The position numbers were made by a program, and so were the translations under genes. Shown here in pieces: positions 35,257-43,280 of a stretch of DNA of 64,000 bases. Source of the stretch: Variovorax sp. Root318D1 (GTDB lineage Bacteria > Pseudomonadota > Gammaproteobacteria > Burkholderiales > Burkholderiaceae_C); contig NZ_LMCQ01000001.1 of NCBI RefSeq assembly GCF_001424835.1, positions 460,753-524,752 on the forward strand. Reading direction: 5' to 3'. A model generated the notes under the pieces. It worked only from the letters and a program-made list of their open reading frames with translations, made no database searches and was not told the origin of the DNA. Every line of letters begins with the position of its first letter. The stretch's first letter is position 1.

Positions 35257-36861
35257 ATGAACACTCCTGACCTGAGCTTCAAGCGGGCACGCGACCGTGG
35301 CGAATTGCATGGCAGCTTCGACACCATCGTCATCGGCTCGGGGGCCGGCGGCCTGACGACTGCCGCGCTGTTGGCGCTGGACGGTCAGCGCGTGCTCGTG
35401 CTGGAGCGTCATGCGGTCCTGGGCGGCTGCCTTCAGTCTTTTGCGCGCAAGGGCTTCGAATGGGACGTCGGCCTGCATTACATGGGCGAGGTTCACCGCA
35501 AGAGCAGTGGCCTGTATCGCCTTTTCGACAAGGTCTCGCGCGGGCAGCTCGAGTGGGCACCCATGCCGGCGGTCTACAACCGCATTGTGGTGGGAGAGCG
35601 AAGCTACGACCACGTGGCCGGTGCGGAGGCTTACAAGGAACAGCTCAAGGCCCATTTTCCGGACGAGGCCGCAGCCATCGATCGCTATGTGGAATTGGTC
35701 GTCGATGCGAATCGCGCCGCCAAGGCATTCTTTGGCGAGCGTGCGCTCCCGCATAGCCTGTCCGATGCTTCGGCCAGCGCGCCGCAGACCGCTTTCGCTC
35801 TCTATTCCCAGCGCACCGTGCTGGAGGTGCTGAACGAATTGACTGGCAACGCCGAGCTCAAGGCGGTCTGGTGCGGCAACTATGGCGATTACTGCAACTC
35901 TCCCGCCGAGGCGTCCTTCGCCATTCATGCGATGGTTTTTCATCACTACATAGACGGAGCGAGCTATCCCGTGGGCGGTGCGCCGCGCATTGCCGAAGCC
36001 ATGGCGGAGACGGTGCGTGCCGCCGGCGGTGCGTGCCTGGTGGCAGCCGATGTCGTGGGCCTGAAGATGCACGAGGACCGCGTCGTGGGCGTGGTGACTG
36101 CCGATGGCAGCGAGATCGAGGCGCGCCGTGTCGTCAGTTCCATCGGCATCGCGCAGACCCTGCCGCTGCTGGCGCACGCCAATTCCGAACTGGGCCGGAC
36201 GCTGGCGGAAGCCAGCAACGCCCTGGGAACGACACAGTGCTTTGCGGTGCTGAACATAGGGTTGGGTGCCGGCAATGGCGAGCTCGACATCCACCCGTGC
36301 AATCTCTGGGTCCACCCCGGCAACGACCTGACGGGCAATCTGGCGCGCTACAAGGCCGATCCCGCGGGCCAGTCCATGCCGCTCTACTTCATCACGCACC
36401 CCTCGCTGCGCGACCCGAGTTGGGCGCAACGCTACCCCGGGCGCAGCACCATGGACGTCTGCGGCCTCACCGACTGGTCGGTCTTCGAGCGCTTTGCCGG
36501 CACCGAATGGATGCGCCGGGGTGCCGAGTACGCGGACATGAAGGCGCGGCTGACCGAGCATCTGCTCGCGGAGGCTGTTCGCCGCTACCCGCAGATACAG
36601 GGACGCGTCGCCCACACCGAACTGGCGACGCCGCTGAGCTTCAATCACTTCCTCAACCGTACGCAGGGCAACTTCATGGGCTTCGAGCAGACGCCGCGGC
36701 GTTTTGCGCAGCGATGGATGCGCGCCCATGCACCGGTCGAAGGCTTGTATTTCAGTGGCCAGGACGTTGCCGCCGCGGGTGTCAGCGGCGCCATGGTCGG
36801 GGGACTGGTGGCCGCCAGTGCCGTGCTCGGGCGCGATCTGTTTCGCGAACTCAGAGGCTGA
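35257..36861 (+). CDS. FAD-dependent phytoene desaturase/retinol saturase-like oxidoreductase
   Basis: A 534-residue flavoprotein of the CrtI/CrtISO/RetSat superfamily. The N-terminal FAD motif reads VIGSGAGGLTTAALLALDG, followed by LERHAVLGGCLQSFARKGFEWDVG split near 47-71. The substrate domain has SYPVGGAPRIAEAM, and the FAD-closing GQDVAAAGVSGAMVGG is at the end. Partnership with a 2-oxoglutarate dioxygenase suggests oxidation or desaturation of a hydrophobic substrate. No other carotenoid genes are nearby. Confidence 0.88.
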   Translation: MNTPDLSFKRARDRGELHGSFDTIVIGSGAGGLTTAALLALDGQRVLVLERHAVLGGCLQSFARKGFEWDVGLHYMGEVHRKSSGLYRLFDKVSRGQLEWAPMPAVYNRIVVGERSYDHVAGAEAYKEQLKAHFPDEAAAIDRYVELVVDANRAAKAFFGERALPHSLSDASASAPQTAFALYSQRTVLEVLNELTGNAELKAVWCGNYGDYCNSPAEASFAIHAMVFHHYIDGASYPVGGAPRIAEAMAETVRAAGGACLVAADVVGLKMHEDRVVGVVTADGSEIEARRVVSSIGIAQTLPLLAHANSELGRTLAEASNALGTTQCFAVLNIGLGAGNGELDIHPCNLWVHPGNDLTGNLARYKADPAGQSMPLYFITHPSLRDPSWAQRYPGRSTMDVCGLTDWSVFERFAGTEWMRRGAEYADMKARLTEHLLAEAVRRYPQIQGRVAHTELATPLSFNHFLNRTQGNFMGFEQTPRRFAQRWMRAHAPVEGLYFSGQDVAAAGVSGAMVGGLVAASAVLGRDLFRELRG

Positions 36862-36923
36862 AGCCCGGCCGCCTGACGCATTCGGCGGCAGTCCCGGCAT
36901 TCGCTGTTTTATTCGTCAAGGAG

Positions 36924-36956
36924 ATATTTGACAAATATTCGTTAGGAAGATAAAGT
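36924..36956 (+). promoter_or_regulatory. Promoter of the hipBA-type operon, -35 set in a palindrome
   Basis: TTGACA (36928-36933) and TAAAGT (36951-36956) are 17 bp apart, a good sigma-70 pair. The -35 sits in a perfect palindrome ATATTTG-A-CAAATAT (36924-36938). Transcription would start near 36963. Confidence 0.6.
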
Positions 36957-36960
36957 GCAC

Positions 36961-36979
36961 TTATTCGCATCCCGAATAA
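36961..36979. promoter_or_regulatory. Candidate HipB operator
   Basis: TTATTCG-CATCC-CGAATAA has perfect 7-bp arms and a 5-nt spacer at the predicted transcription start. Its layout resembles the TATCC-N8-GGATA operators of E. coli hipBA, so the HTH antitoxin encoded just downstream is the natural ligand. Confidence 0.55.
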
Positions 36980-36984
36980 TTTGC

Positions 36985-37227
36985 ATGCAATACCCCTTGT
37001 CGAATCCGGTGCAGCTGGCTCACCTTCTCATGTCCGCCCGCAAGGCCAAGGGCTTGACGCAGGCTGCGGCGGCGGCGCGCGTGGGCATCAGCCAGAGCCG
37101 CCTCTCGGTGCTCGAAACCGATCCTTCGTCGCTGACGTTCGAACAGCTGCTCGCCTTGATGAGCCTGTACGAACTGCGCGTGGCAGCGCAAGACAAGCGC
37201 CCGGCCAGCGCACCGGGGACCTGGTGA
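36985..37227 (+). CDS. hipB: HipB-like HTH antitoxin (XRE family)
   Basis: An 80-residue protein with one Cro/CI HTH (LLMSARKAKGLTQAAAAARVGISQSRLS split near 15-42) and a short Pro-rich tail. It should dimerise on DNA and neutralise the kinase encoded 1 bp downstream. A GTG at 36955 has a good ribosome site but falls inside the predicted -10, so ATG 36985 is preferred, with a short leader. Confidence 0.85.
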   Translation: MQYPLSNPVQLAHLLMSARKAKGLTQAAAAARVGISQSRLSVLETDPSSLTFEQLLALMSLYELRVAAQDKRPASAPGTW

Positions 37228-37228
37228 C

Positions 37229-38569
37229 ATGGGCAGGAAATCCCACGCCCAGACGCTTTCGATCTGGGCCAACGGTTTGCGGGTCGGCACCTGGCGCATT
37301 CCGGCGCGCGGCGCGGTCGAGCTCCAGTACGACCGGGCCTGGAAGGATTCGCCGGCTGGCCGGCCGCTGTCGCTCTCGCTTCCTTTCGGCGTCGACGACG
37401 CGCCGCTCAGGGGCGAGCGGGTGCAGAACTATTTCGACAACCTGCTGCCCGACAGCGACGCCATCCGCAAGCGCATTGCCAGCCGGTTCGGCACAGGCTC
37501 GGTCGATCCCTTCGACTTGCTGAGGGCCATCGGACGCGACTGCGTCGGTGCTGTCCAGTTGCTCGAAGAAGATGAAACACCGGGCAACGTGCAAGGCATC
37601 GACGCCACAGCGCTCCGCGACAAGGACATCGAGCAGCTCCTCGAGCAGACGGTTTCCTCCGCGACCCTCGGCGCGAACGTGGACGAAGACGACTTCCGCA
37701 TCTCGCTGGCCGGTGCGCAAGAAAAAACAGCGCTGCTGCGGCACAAGGGAAAGTGGCTGCGCCCGCATGGCGCGACGCCTACCACGCACATACTCAAACT
37801 GCCGCTGGGCCTGGTGGGCAACAGGAAGATCGATCTCGGCACCTCGGTCGAGAACGAGTGGCTGTGCCTCAACATCCTGCGGGAGTACGGGCTGCCGGTC
37901 GCGCAGACCGACATCCACACCTTCGGCCGGCAGAAGGTGCTGAGCGTCACGCGCTTCGACCGCCAGCTGCATCCCGACGGCAGCTGGTATCTGCGGCTTC
38001 CGCAGGAGGATTTCTGCCAGGCCCTGGGCGTGCCGCCCCACGCCAAGTACGAGGCCGATGGCGGCCCAGGCGTCGAGCACCTCGCCCGCATCCTGCGGCA
38101 ATCGGAGAATGCCGAGGGGGACCTGCGCACGCTGCTCACCGCGCAGATCCTGTTCTGGATGCTGGCCGCGCCCGATGGCCATGCCAAGAACTTCAGCCTG
38201 CACTTGCTTGCGGGCGGCCTGTTCAAGCTGACGCCGCTCTATGACGTGATGTCGATCTGGCCCGCAGCGGGCGCAGGCCCCAACCAGTTCAACTGGCACC
38301 GCACCAAGCTGGCCATGGCCGTCTCGGGCAAGAACCGGCACTACCTGATGAAGGACATCCAGCGCCGGCACTTCAATGCCATGGCGGCCAGGTGCTTCTT
38401 CGCGCCTTCGGCGGAACCGATCATCGAGCGCATCCTGGAACAGACGCCCGCCGTCATCGACAAGGTAGCGGCCGCCCTGCCCCGCGGCTTTCCGGGCCAC
38501 GTCAGCGACGGCATCCTGAATGGGCTGCGCGGGTCCGCGAAGCAACTCGCAGGGATGGCGGCGGGCTGA
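37229..38569 (+). CDS. hipA: HipA-like serine/threonine kinase toxin
   Basis: A 446-residue HipA-family kinase. The N-terminal Couple_hipA domain (LPFGVDDAPLRGERVQNYFDNLLPDS split over 51-76) is followed by SLAGAQEKTALL (S159, the auto-phosphorylation loop). The catalytic D316 is in APDGHAKNFS, and the Mg-binding D339 is in LYDVMS. E. coli HipA phosphorylates GltX and causes growth arrest. All key residues are present, so it is probably active. Confidence 0.93.
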   Translation: MGRKSHAQTLSIWANGLRVGTWRIPARGAVELQYDRAWKDSPAGRPLSLSLPFGVDDAPLRGERVQNYFDNLLPDSDAIRKRIASRFGTGSVDPFDLLRAIGRDCVGAVQLLEEDETPGNVQGIDATALRDKDIEQLLEQTVSSATLGANVDEDDFRISLAGAQEKTALLRHKGKWLRPHGATPTTHILKLPLGLVGNRKIDLGTSVENEWLCLNILREYGLPVAQTDIHTFGRQKVLSVTRFDRQLHPDGSWYLRLPQEDFCQALGVPPHAKYEADGGPGVEHLARILRQSENAEGDLRTLLTAQILFWMLAAPDGHAKNFSLHLLAGGLFKLTPLYDVMSIWPAAGAGPNQFNWHRTKLAMAVSGKNRHYLMKDIQRRHFNAMAARCFFAPSAEPIIERILEQTPAVIDKVAAALPRGFPGHVSDGILNGLRGSAKQLAGMAAG

Positions 38570-38648
38570 TCTTTTCCAGTACCGGGCTCGCACGCCGCAT
38601 CGACGCCGTGAGGCGGCGCGGCAATTGACGACACGTCAGCATGCCTTC

Positions 38649-38686
38649 TTGACACGATGCCGTGACATGACTATTCTTTTGTCATG
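38649..38686 (+). promoter_or_regulatory. TetR promoter and operator, predicted leaderless start
   Basis: TTGACA (38649-38654) and TATTCT (38672-38677) are spaced by 17 bp, placing the transcription start at about 38684, the A of the tetR ATG. CATGAC and GTCATG (38666-38671, 38681-38686) form a perfect inverted repeat spanning the -10 and start codon, a likely auto-operator. No Shine-Dalgarno site is present. Confidence 0.6.
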
Positions 38687-39316
38687 AGCACGACCACCAC
38701 GTACGAGAGCCCGCTCCGCGCAGAACAGATGGAGCAGACGCGCCTTCGGATACTGGAGGCCACGGCAGATGTGCTGGCGGACGAAGAGGTCAACGAGGTC
38801 ACGGTTCCGCTTGTCGCTGTGCGCGCCCGCGTGTCGGTCCGGACCGTCTACCGGCACTTCCCGACCAAGGAGGCTCTCTTCGACGAGTTCGGTGAGTGGG
38901 CGGAGGAGCACCTCCGGGTCGTCCTCCTTTCCTACCCGGACACGCTCGAGGGCGTCCGCGAGATGGCGCCGGCGCTCTATCGCATGTACGACGAGCGAGC
39001 GCCGCTGATCCGTGCCCTTCTATCGAAGCGCGGACAGGAGATCCGGGCCCGCACGCGGCGCCGGCGGCTGGCGACGTTCGAGAAAGCGATGCGGGAGGTC
39101 ACCGACGGGCTCGAGCCGGCCGAGCGCCAACGCGCCCTTGCGGTGATCTACCTGCTCGTGAGCGCGCCCGCTTGGCAGGCAATGCGCGACCAGTGGGAGC
39201 TCGAGGGCCAGGAGGCCGGCAAGGCCGCCGCCTGGGCCGTACGCGTGCTGACGGACGAACTTCGCCGCAATCCGGCAAGCTTGAAGGAGGTTGGTAATGA
39301 TGACACTCGTCGCTGA
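38684..39316 (+). CDS. TetR-family regulator of the split phosphotransferase cassette
   Basis: A 210-residue TetR protein. The HTH (RILEATADVLADEEVNEVTVPLVAVRARVSVRTVYRHFPTKEAL in parts near 22-65) is followed by an Arg/Glu-rich ligand domain. Its last codons overlap the next gene by 20 bp and contain that gene's ribosome site (AAGGAGG). Codon choice (many GAG, CTC, CTCGAG) and the leaderless start resemble actinobacterial genes. Confidence 0.87.
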   Translation: MSTTTTYESPLRAEQMEQTRLRILEATADVLADEEVNEVTVPLVAVRARVSVRTVYRHFPTKEALFDEFGEWAEEHLRVVLLSYPDTLEGVREMAPALYRMYDERAPLIRALLSKRGQEIRARTRRRRLATFEKAMREVTDGLEPAERQRALAVIYLLVSAPAWQAMRDQWELEGQEAGKAAAWAVRVLTDELRRNPASLKEVGNDDTRR

Positions 39317-40994
39317 ACAGACCTTCGCCCCACCCGGTCCCGGGTCGTGGTTCCTCGACCCGACTCACTGGACGCGGCCGGTGACCCGCTTCCAAGCGGA
39401 GATCTTTCCCGAGCCGTTCCAGCGCGGCTTCGGCGAGAGCCTCAGCCGCTACGGATCGTTGCTCGAGTACCTGGAGGCGGGCTTCGTCAACGGGTTCCCG
39501 TACTATTGCGCCCGTGCCGCCGGTGCGCCGAGGGACGCGGTCGGTCACCCTCCGAAAGAGGCGTGGGACGAGCTCGCCCGCAGTCTCCCCATGATTCGGC
39601 GCCGGCTCGAGACAAGCGCGACCGTCTTCGAGCGCAAGCTCTGGCGCGAGGACCTCGAGCGCTGGGACCGGGAGGTGAAGCCCGCGGCGATCCGGGCTCA
39701 CCTCGCGCTGCTCGCGGTCGACCCGGCGGCGCTCGACACACCTGCGCTCCTCGCATACATCGATCGCTGCCGCGAGAACCAGATCCGTGGCGCGTACATC
39801 CATCACCTCTTCAACGTGCCGGCGCTCCTGCCGGTGGGCGACTTCCTCGTGCACGCGCAAGAGTGGACAGGCCGCTCGCCGGCCCAGTTGCTCAGTCTCC
39901 TCCAGGGCGCGAACCCCGACCCGCTCGGTGCAGGCGAGGAGCTCGAGCGACTGATCGGCGCGCTCCTACTGGATATGACGGCGACGGCCTTGCTCACGTC
40001 GGCCGGAGAGCCGGGCGAGGTGGTCGCCGCGCTTCGCTCGCTGTCCGGCGACACGGGCCGGCTCGCTTCGGCATACGTCGATCGTGTCGCCTGGCGGCCG
40101 GTCAACGGCGAGGACGTGGGCGACCCGTCGGTGCACGAGCTTCCGGAGCTGATCGTCGGAGCGATCCGCGCAGCATTCGATCGCCTCGACGCTCCACCGG
40201 CGAACGACCTGGACCGCAAGACCTCCGAGTTGCGCGACGCAGTGCCCGCTCGGCATCGCGATGCCTTCGACGCGCTGCTCGAGGAGGCTCGGGCGACCTA
40301 CCGGCTACGCGACGAGCGGGGCATCTACGCCGACCTCTGGGCGATCGGGATCATGCGGCGCGCGATTCTGGCGGCCGGCCGCCGGCTTGCGGCGGCGGGG
40401 CGGCTCGCCGATCCCGGCCATCTCGTCGAGGCGGGCTACGCGGAACTGCGAAGCCTCGTCGAGTCCGGCGACGGCCCATCGGGCGAGGAACTGGCCGAGC
40501 GTGCGCGCTACCGGCTCAAGGCGCGCTACGCGGATGCGCCGGCGTTTCTCGGTGGCGAACCGGGCGACCCGCTGCCGCCCGAGTGGCTGCCGCCCTCGGC
40601 GGCAAGGCTGGAGCGTGCGATCGGTGCAGCCGTGCAGGCGATGTTCGAGGCGCCGAAGCCACGCACCGATGAGCGAAAGGTTCATGGTCTCGGCGCCAGC
40701 CCAGGCGTGTACGAGGGAACCGCACGGGTGATTCACGGCACCGAGGAATTTGGCCGCATCGAGCGGGGCGACATCCTCGTGACGAACTCCACGACGACGG
40801 CATTCAACATCGTGCTGCCGCTCCTCGGCGCGATCGTGACCGACCGGGGCGGTCTGCTCTCGCACGCCGCGATCGTCGCGCGCGAGTACGGGCTGCCAGC
40901 GGTCGTCGGGTGCACCGATGCAACCTCGGTGCTCCTGGACGGCGCGAGGGTCATCGTCGATGGCACCGCGGGCGAGGCCGAGCTCGTCGCATGA
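39297..40994 (+). CDS. PEP-utilising swivelling-His protein, rifampicin phosphotransferase-like C-terminal part
   Basis: A 565-residue protein. Residues 1-430 form an alpha-helical domain that I cannot assign with certainty but resembles the substrate domain of rifampicin phosphotransferase-like proteins (begins GSWFLDPTHWTRPVTRF). The C-terminal 80 residues are a PEP-utilisers mobile domain with the phospho-His in GGLLSHAAIVAREYGLPAVVG. The TIM barrel of PEP synthase is absent. AAGGAGG at 39284-39290 supports ATG 39297 (or 39300). The ATP-binding part is encoded by the next gene. Confidence 0.82.
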   Translation: MMTLVAEQTFAPPGPGSWFLDPTHWTRPVTRFQAEIFPEPFQRGFGESLSRYGSLLEYLEAGFVNGFPYYCARAAGAPRDAVGHPPKEAWDELARSLPMIRRRLETSATVFERKLWREDLERWDREVKPAAIRAHLALLAVDPAALDTPALLAYIDRCRENQIRGAYIHHLFNVPALLPVGDFLVHAQEWTGRSPAQLLSLLQGANPDPLGAGEELERLIGALLLDMTATALLTSAGEPGEVVAALRSLSGDTGRLASAYVDRVAWRPVNGEDVGDPSVHELPELIVGAIRAAFDRLDAPPANDLDRKTSELRDAVPARHRDAFDALLEEARATYRLRDERGIYADLWAIGIMRRAILAAGRRLAAAGRLADPGHLVEAGYAELRSLVESGDGPSGEELAERARYRLKARYADAPAFLGGEPGDPLPPEWLPPSAARLERAIGAAVQAMFEAPKPRTDERKVHGLGASPGVYEGTARVIHGTEEFGRIERGDILVTNSTTTAFNIVLPLLGAIVTDRGGLLSHAAIVAREYGLPAVVGCTDATSVLLDGARVIVDGTAGEAELVA

Positions 40995-41009
40995 GGGAGG
41001 CAGGCGGCG

Positions 41010-41870
41010 ATGAAACCGGCAGCGCTTACCGAGGAGCTCGAGGAGAGCCTGTTCGGCGGCAAGGCCGCGCAGCTGGCCGCCGCGACGCGTGCGGGCCTGC
41101 CGGTTCCCGCGGGTGTCGCGCTTCCGTACGGGTTCGTGGATGCAGTCGTTGCTGACGAACGCGACGCGAAGCAGCAGCTGGCTGCAGTCTTTCGCACGCT
41201 TTGCGCCCCGCTCGTGGCGCGCTCGTCCGCAGTGGGTGAGGACTCCGAGCAGGCGAGCTTCGCAGGGCAGCACCTGACGCTGCTGAACCTGCGCTCCGAG
41301 CCCGAGCTCGTTGACGCCGTGTCCGCCATCTGGCAATCGGCGCGCTCGCCTTCAGCGTTCGCGTACCGCGAGCGCCTCCAGCTGCCCCGCGAGCCGAGAA
41401 TGGGCGTCGTCGTGCAGGAGCTCGTCGACGCGGACTCCGCCGGCGTGCTCTTCAGTCGTAACCCCGTCAACGGATCGGACGAGCTCGTGGTCGAGGCGGC
41501 CTGGGGGCTCGGGGAGTCAGTCGTTGCCGGTCTGGTCATCCCGGATCGGTTCCGCCTGAGGCGTGACGGTGCCGTCGTCGAGCGCATCGCCGGACTGAAG
41601 GACGTCGCCATACGCACCGACCCGGAAGGCGGCACAAGCAGCACACACGTTTCCGAGGGGCTCGCCCGCGTGCTCTGCCTGGGCGATGCGCAGCTCGCCG
41701 CACTTCATGCGCTCGCGCTCCGCTGCGACGAGGTGTTTGGCGGATGCCACGACATCGAGTGGGCGTTCGCCGGCGGCCGGCTCTACCTTCTGCAGCGGCG
41801 AGCGCTTACGGCGATCCCAAGTCCAGCTGCAGGCGGCCACACCGACGAGCAGGTGCGCTTGCCCAACTAG
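41010..41870 (+). CDS. PEP/pyruvate-binding (ATP-grasp) domain protein, partner of the upstream His-domain protein
   Basis: A 286-residue PPDK_N-type domain. It has LFGGKAAQLAAATRAGLPVPAGVALP at the start (in parts), ARSSAVGEDSEQASFAGQHLT, the QELVDADSAGVLFSRNPV nucleotide loop and IEWAFAGGRLYLLQRR at the end. Alone it would bind ATP and phosphorylate the His of the preceding protein. Together (about 850 residues) they equal one rifampicin phosphotransferase, but split and in reversed order. The gap is 15 bp, with GGGAGG in it. Confidence 0.88.
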   Translation: MKPAALTEELEESLFGGKAAQLAAATRAGLPVPAGVALPYGFVDAVVADERDAKQQLAAVFRTLCAPLVARSSAVGEDSEQASFAGQHLTLLNLRSEPELVDAVSAIWQSARSPSAFAYRERLQLPREPRMGVVVQELVDADSAGVLFSRNPVNGSDELVVEAAWGLGESVVAGLVIPDRFRLRRDGAVVERIAGLKDVAIRTDPEGGTSSTHVSEGLARVLCLGDAQLAALHALALRCDEVFGGCHDIEWAFAGGRLYLLQRRALTAIPSPAAGGHTDEQVRLPN

Positions 41871-41910
41871 CAGACCCGAAACGACCGGCCGCTGTTGGCC
41901 GTTTGCGGCA

Positions 41911-42207
41911 TCACGGGGCGAATCCGTTGATGCTCCAGAAGGCTCGCAGAATCAGCGCCTCCACAAACCACCACTGGCCGAGGAGAAAGCCTATTGCTAC
42001 CACCGCGATGGGCACGGCCTTCAGTTTGGTTTGTCTAAGAAGCCGCGCCGCAAGTACTACGCTGAACATCATAAGGGCCGCCAAAAACGCGTAATACCAT
42101 TTGCTTCCGGCAAGACTCTCTCGCACAAGAGCGGTGAGTCCAGAAGCAAGGGCAAACGCCGCCCATGGCCCAACGCTCCGCAATCGACTCGTCGTTCGTC
42201 TTACCAT
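41911..42207 (-). CDS. Small membrane protein of unknown function
   Basis: A 98-residue protein with a basic N-terminus and three hydrophobic helices (near 13-27, 38-56 and 64-92, ending WWFVEALILRAFWSINGF). The base composition is lower in GC than both flanks. It lies downstream of the LysR gene on the same strand and between two unrelated modules. No family is recognised. Confidence 0.6.
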   Translation of the reverse strand: MVRRTTSRLRSVGPWAAFALASGLTALVRESLAGSKWYYAFLAALMMFSVVLAARLLRQTKLKAVPIAVVAIGFLLGQWWFVEALILRAFWSINGFAP

Positions 42208-42278
42208 GACTGGTTGCTCATTTTCTATGTCCTTGCTCTATCCCCGTCGCGACGAACGAGGAACCAGAACGAGGCCGC

Positions 42279-43178
42279 TCATTCCCTGATCGCAGCAGTC
42301 CAGAATTCATTCGCCGCCTTCCCCAGGAGCTCGCTGTCTCGATAGAGCCTGATTTCCAGCGGAACGGCCCACTCGCTGCTCGCTGCGGCGACAAGGCGCC
42401 CTTGGCCGATGTCTTCCTCCACGAGGGTCTGCGGCAGCCATGCGATGCCCCTGCCTTCCAGCGCCATCGTCCTGAGGACCGAGGCGAGATGCGCCGTGAA
42501 AACGACCTGGACAGACAGCGGCTCCAGCCGCCGGCTGACCAGGGTACGCATGATGCGTCCCAGCCCGGATTCCTCCGTGTACAGGAGTACCGGTACGGCC
42601 GATGCGCCCTTGCGTGAAAGCTGATGCAGCGGCTTGCCAGAGTCATTGGGCGCGGACACTGCGATCAGCATGTCCCCACCGATCCGGGCTGATTTGTACG
42701 GGTCTGCATCGAGCGCGCCATGCGCATCAGGATGTGCGTGGCTCAGTACGAACTGAACTTTGCTTTGCAGCATCAGCGATTCGCAACGCTGAAGGACGTC
42801 GGACATGAGCTGCACCGGCCCCAGCGTGATGCTCGACTCGAGGCTGCGAATCCATCGCGGCAGAAACGTCATGGAAAGCGCATGCGTGCACGCAATGCGC
42901 AGGGTGACCGAACTGGCCTCCGCCACTTTCCTGGCGTCGCCCGGCACGCGGGCCACCCTGGCGGTCAATTCCTGCGCCACGCCAGCAAACCACTCGCCGA
43001 CTTCGGTGAGTGTGGCGGGCTGCGTGCTGCGGTCGAACAGGTCGGCGCCGATCCACTCTTCCAGCGCGCGAATGCGGCGGCTGAATGCGGGTTGGGAGCT
43101 ATGGCGCTCATCTGCCGCGCGCGAGAAGTTCCCTGTTGCCGCCAGCGCCAGGAAGTCATCAAGCCAGATCAGGTTCAT
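42279..43178 (-). CDS. LysR-family regulator, probable controller of the tartrate genes
   Basis: A 299-residue LysR protein (MNLIWLDDFLALAATGNFSR, recognition region SSQPAFSRRIRALEEWIG) with a standard effector domain. The open frame continues to 44252 only as a shadow of the opposite gene. It diverges from the tartrate dehydratase gene across 102 bp, which is the classical layout for LysR control. Confidence 0.9.
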   Translation of the reverse strand: MNLIWLDDFLALAATGNFSRAADERHSSQPAFSRRIRALEEWIGADLFDRSTQPATLTEVGEWFAGVAQELTARVARVPGDARKVAEASSVTLRIACTHALSMTFLPRWIRSLESSITLGPVQLMSDVLQRCESLMLQSKVQFVLSHAHPDAHGALDADPYKSARIGGDMLIAVSAPNDSGKPLHQLSRKGASAVPVLLYTEESGLGRIMRTLVSRRLEPLSVQVVFTAHLASVLRTMALEGRGIAWLPQTLVEEDIGQGRLVAAASSEWAVPLEIRLYRDSELLGKAANEFWTAAIRE

Positions 43179-43280
43179 GTCCGGTTCGTCCAGCGCATAG
43201 AAGTTGAGAAATTGAACATTGGCCGAAAAAGAGGGCATGGCCGACCATTCAGTCTCCCACTCACCCCTCTGGAGACAACC

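Noticed and set aside
34426..36900. An 824-codon minus-strand open frame opposite the TauD-type and desaturase genes
   Set aside because: It spans two well-supported genes and their gap, is low-complexity and shows no motif. It is a shadow of high GC.
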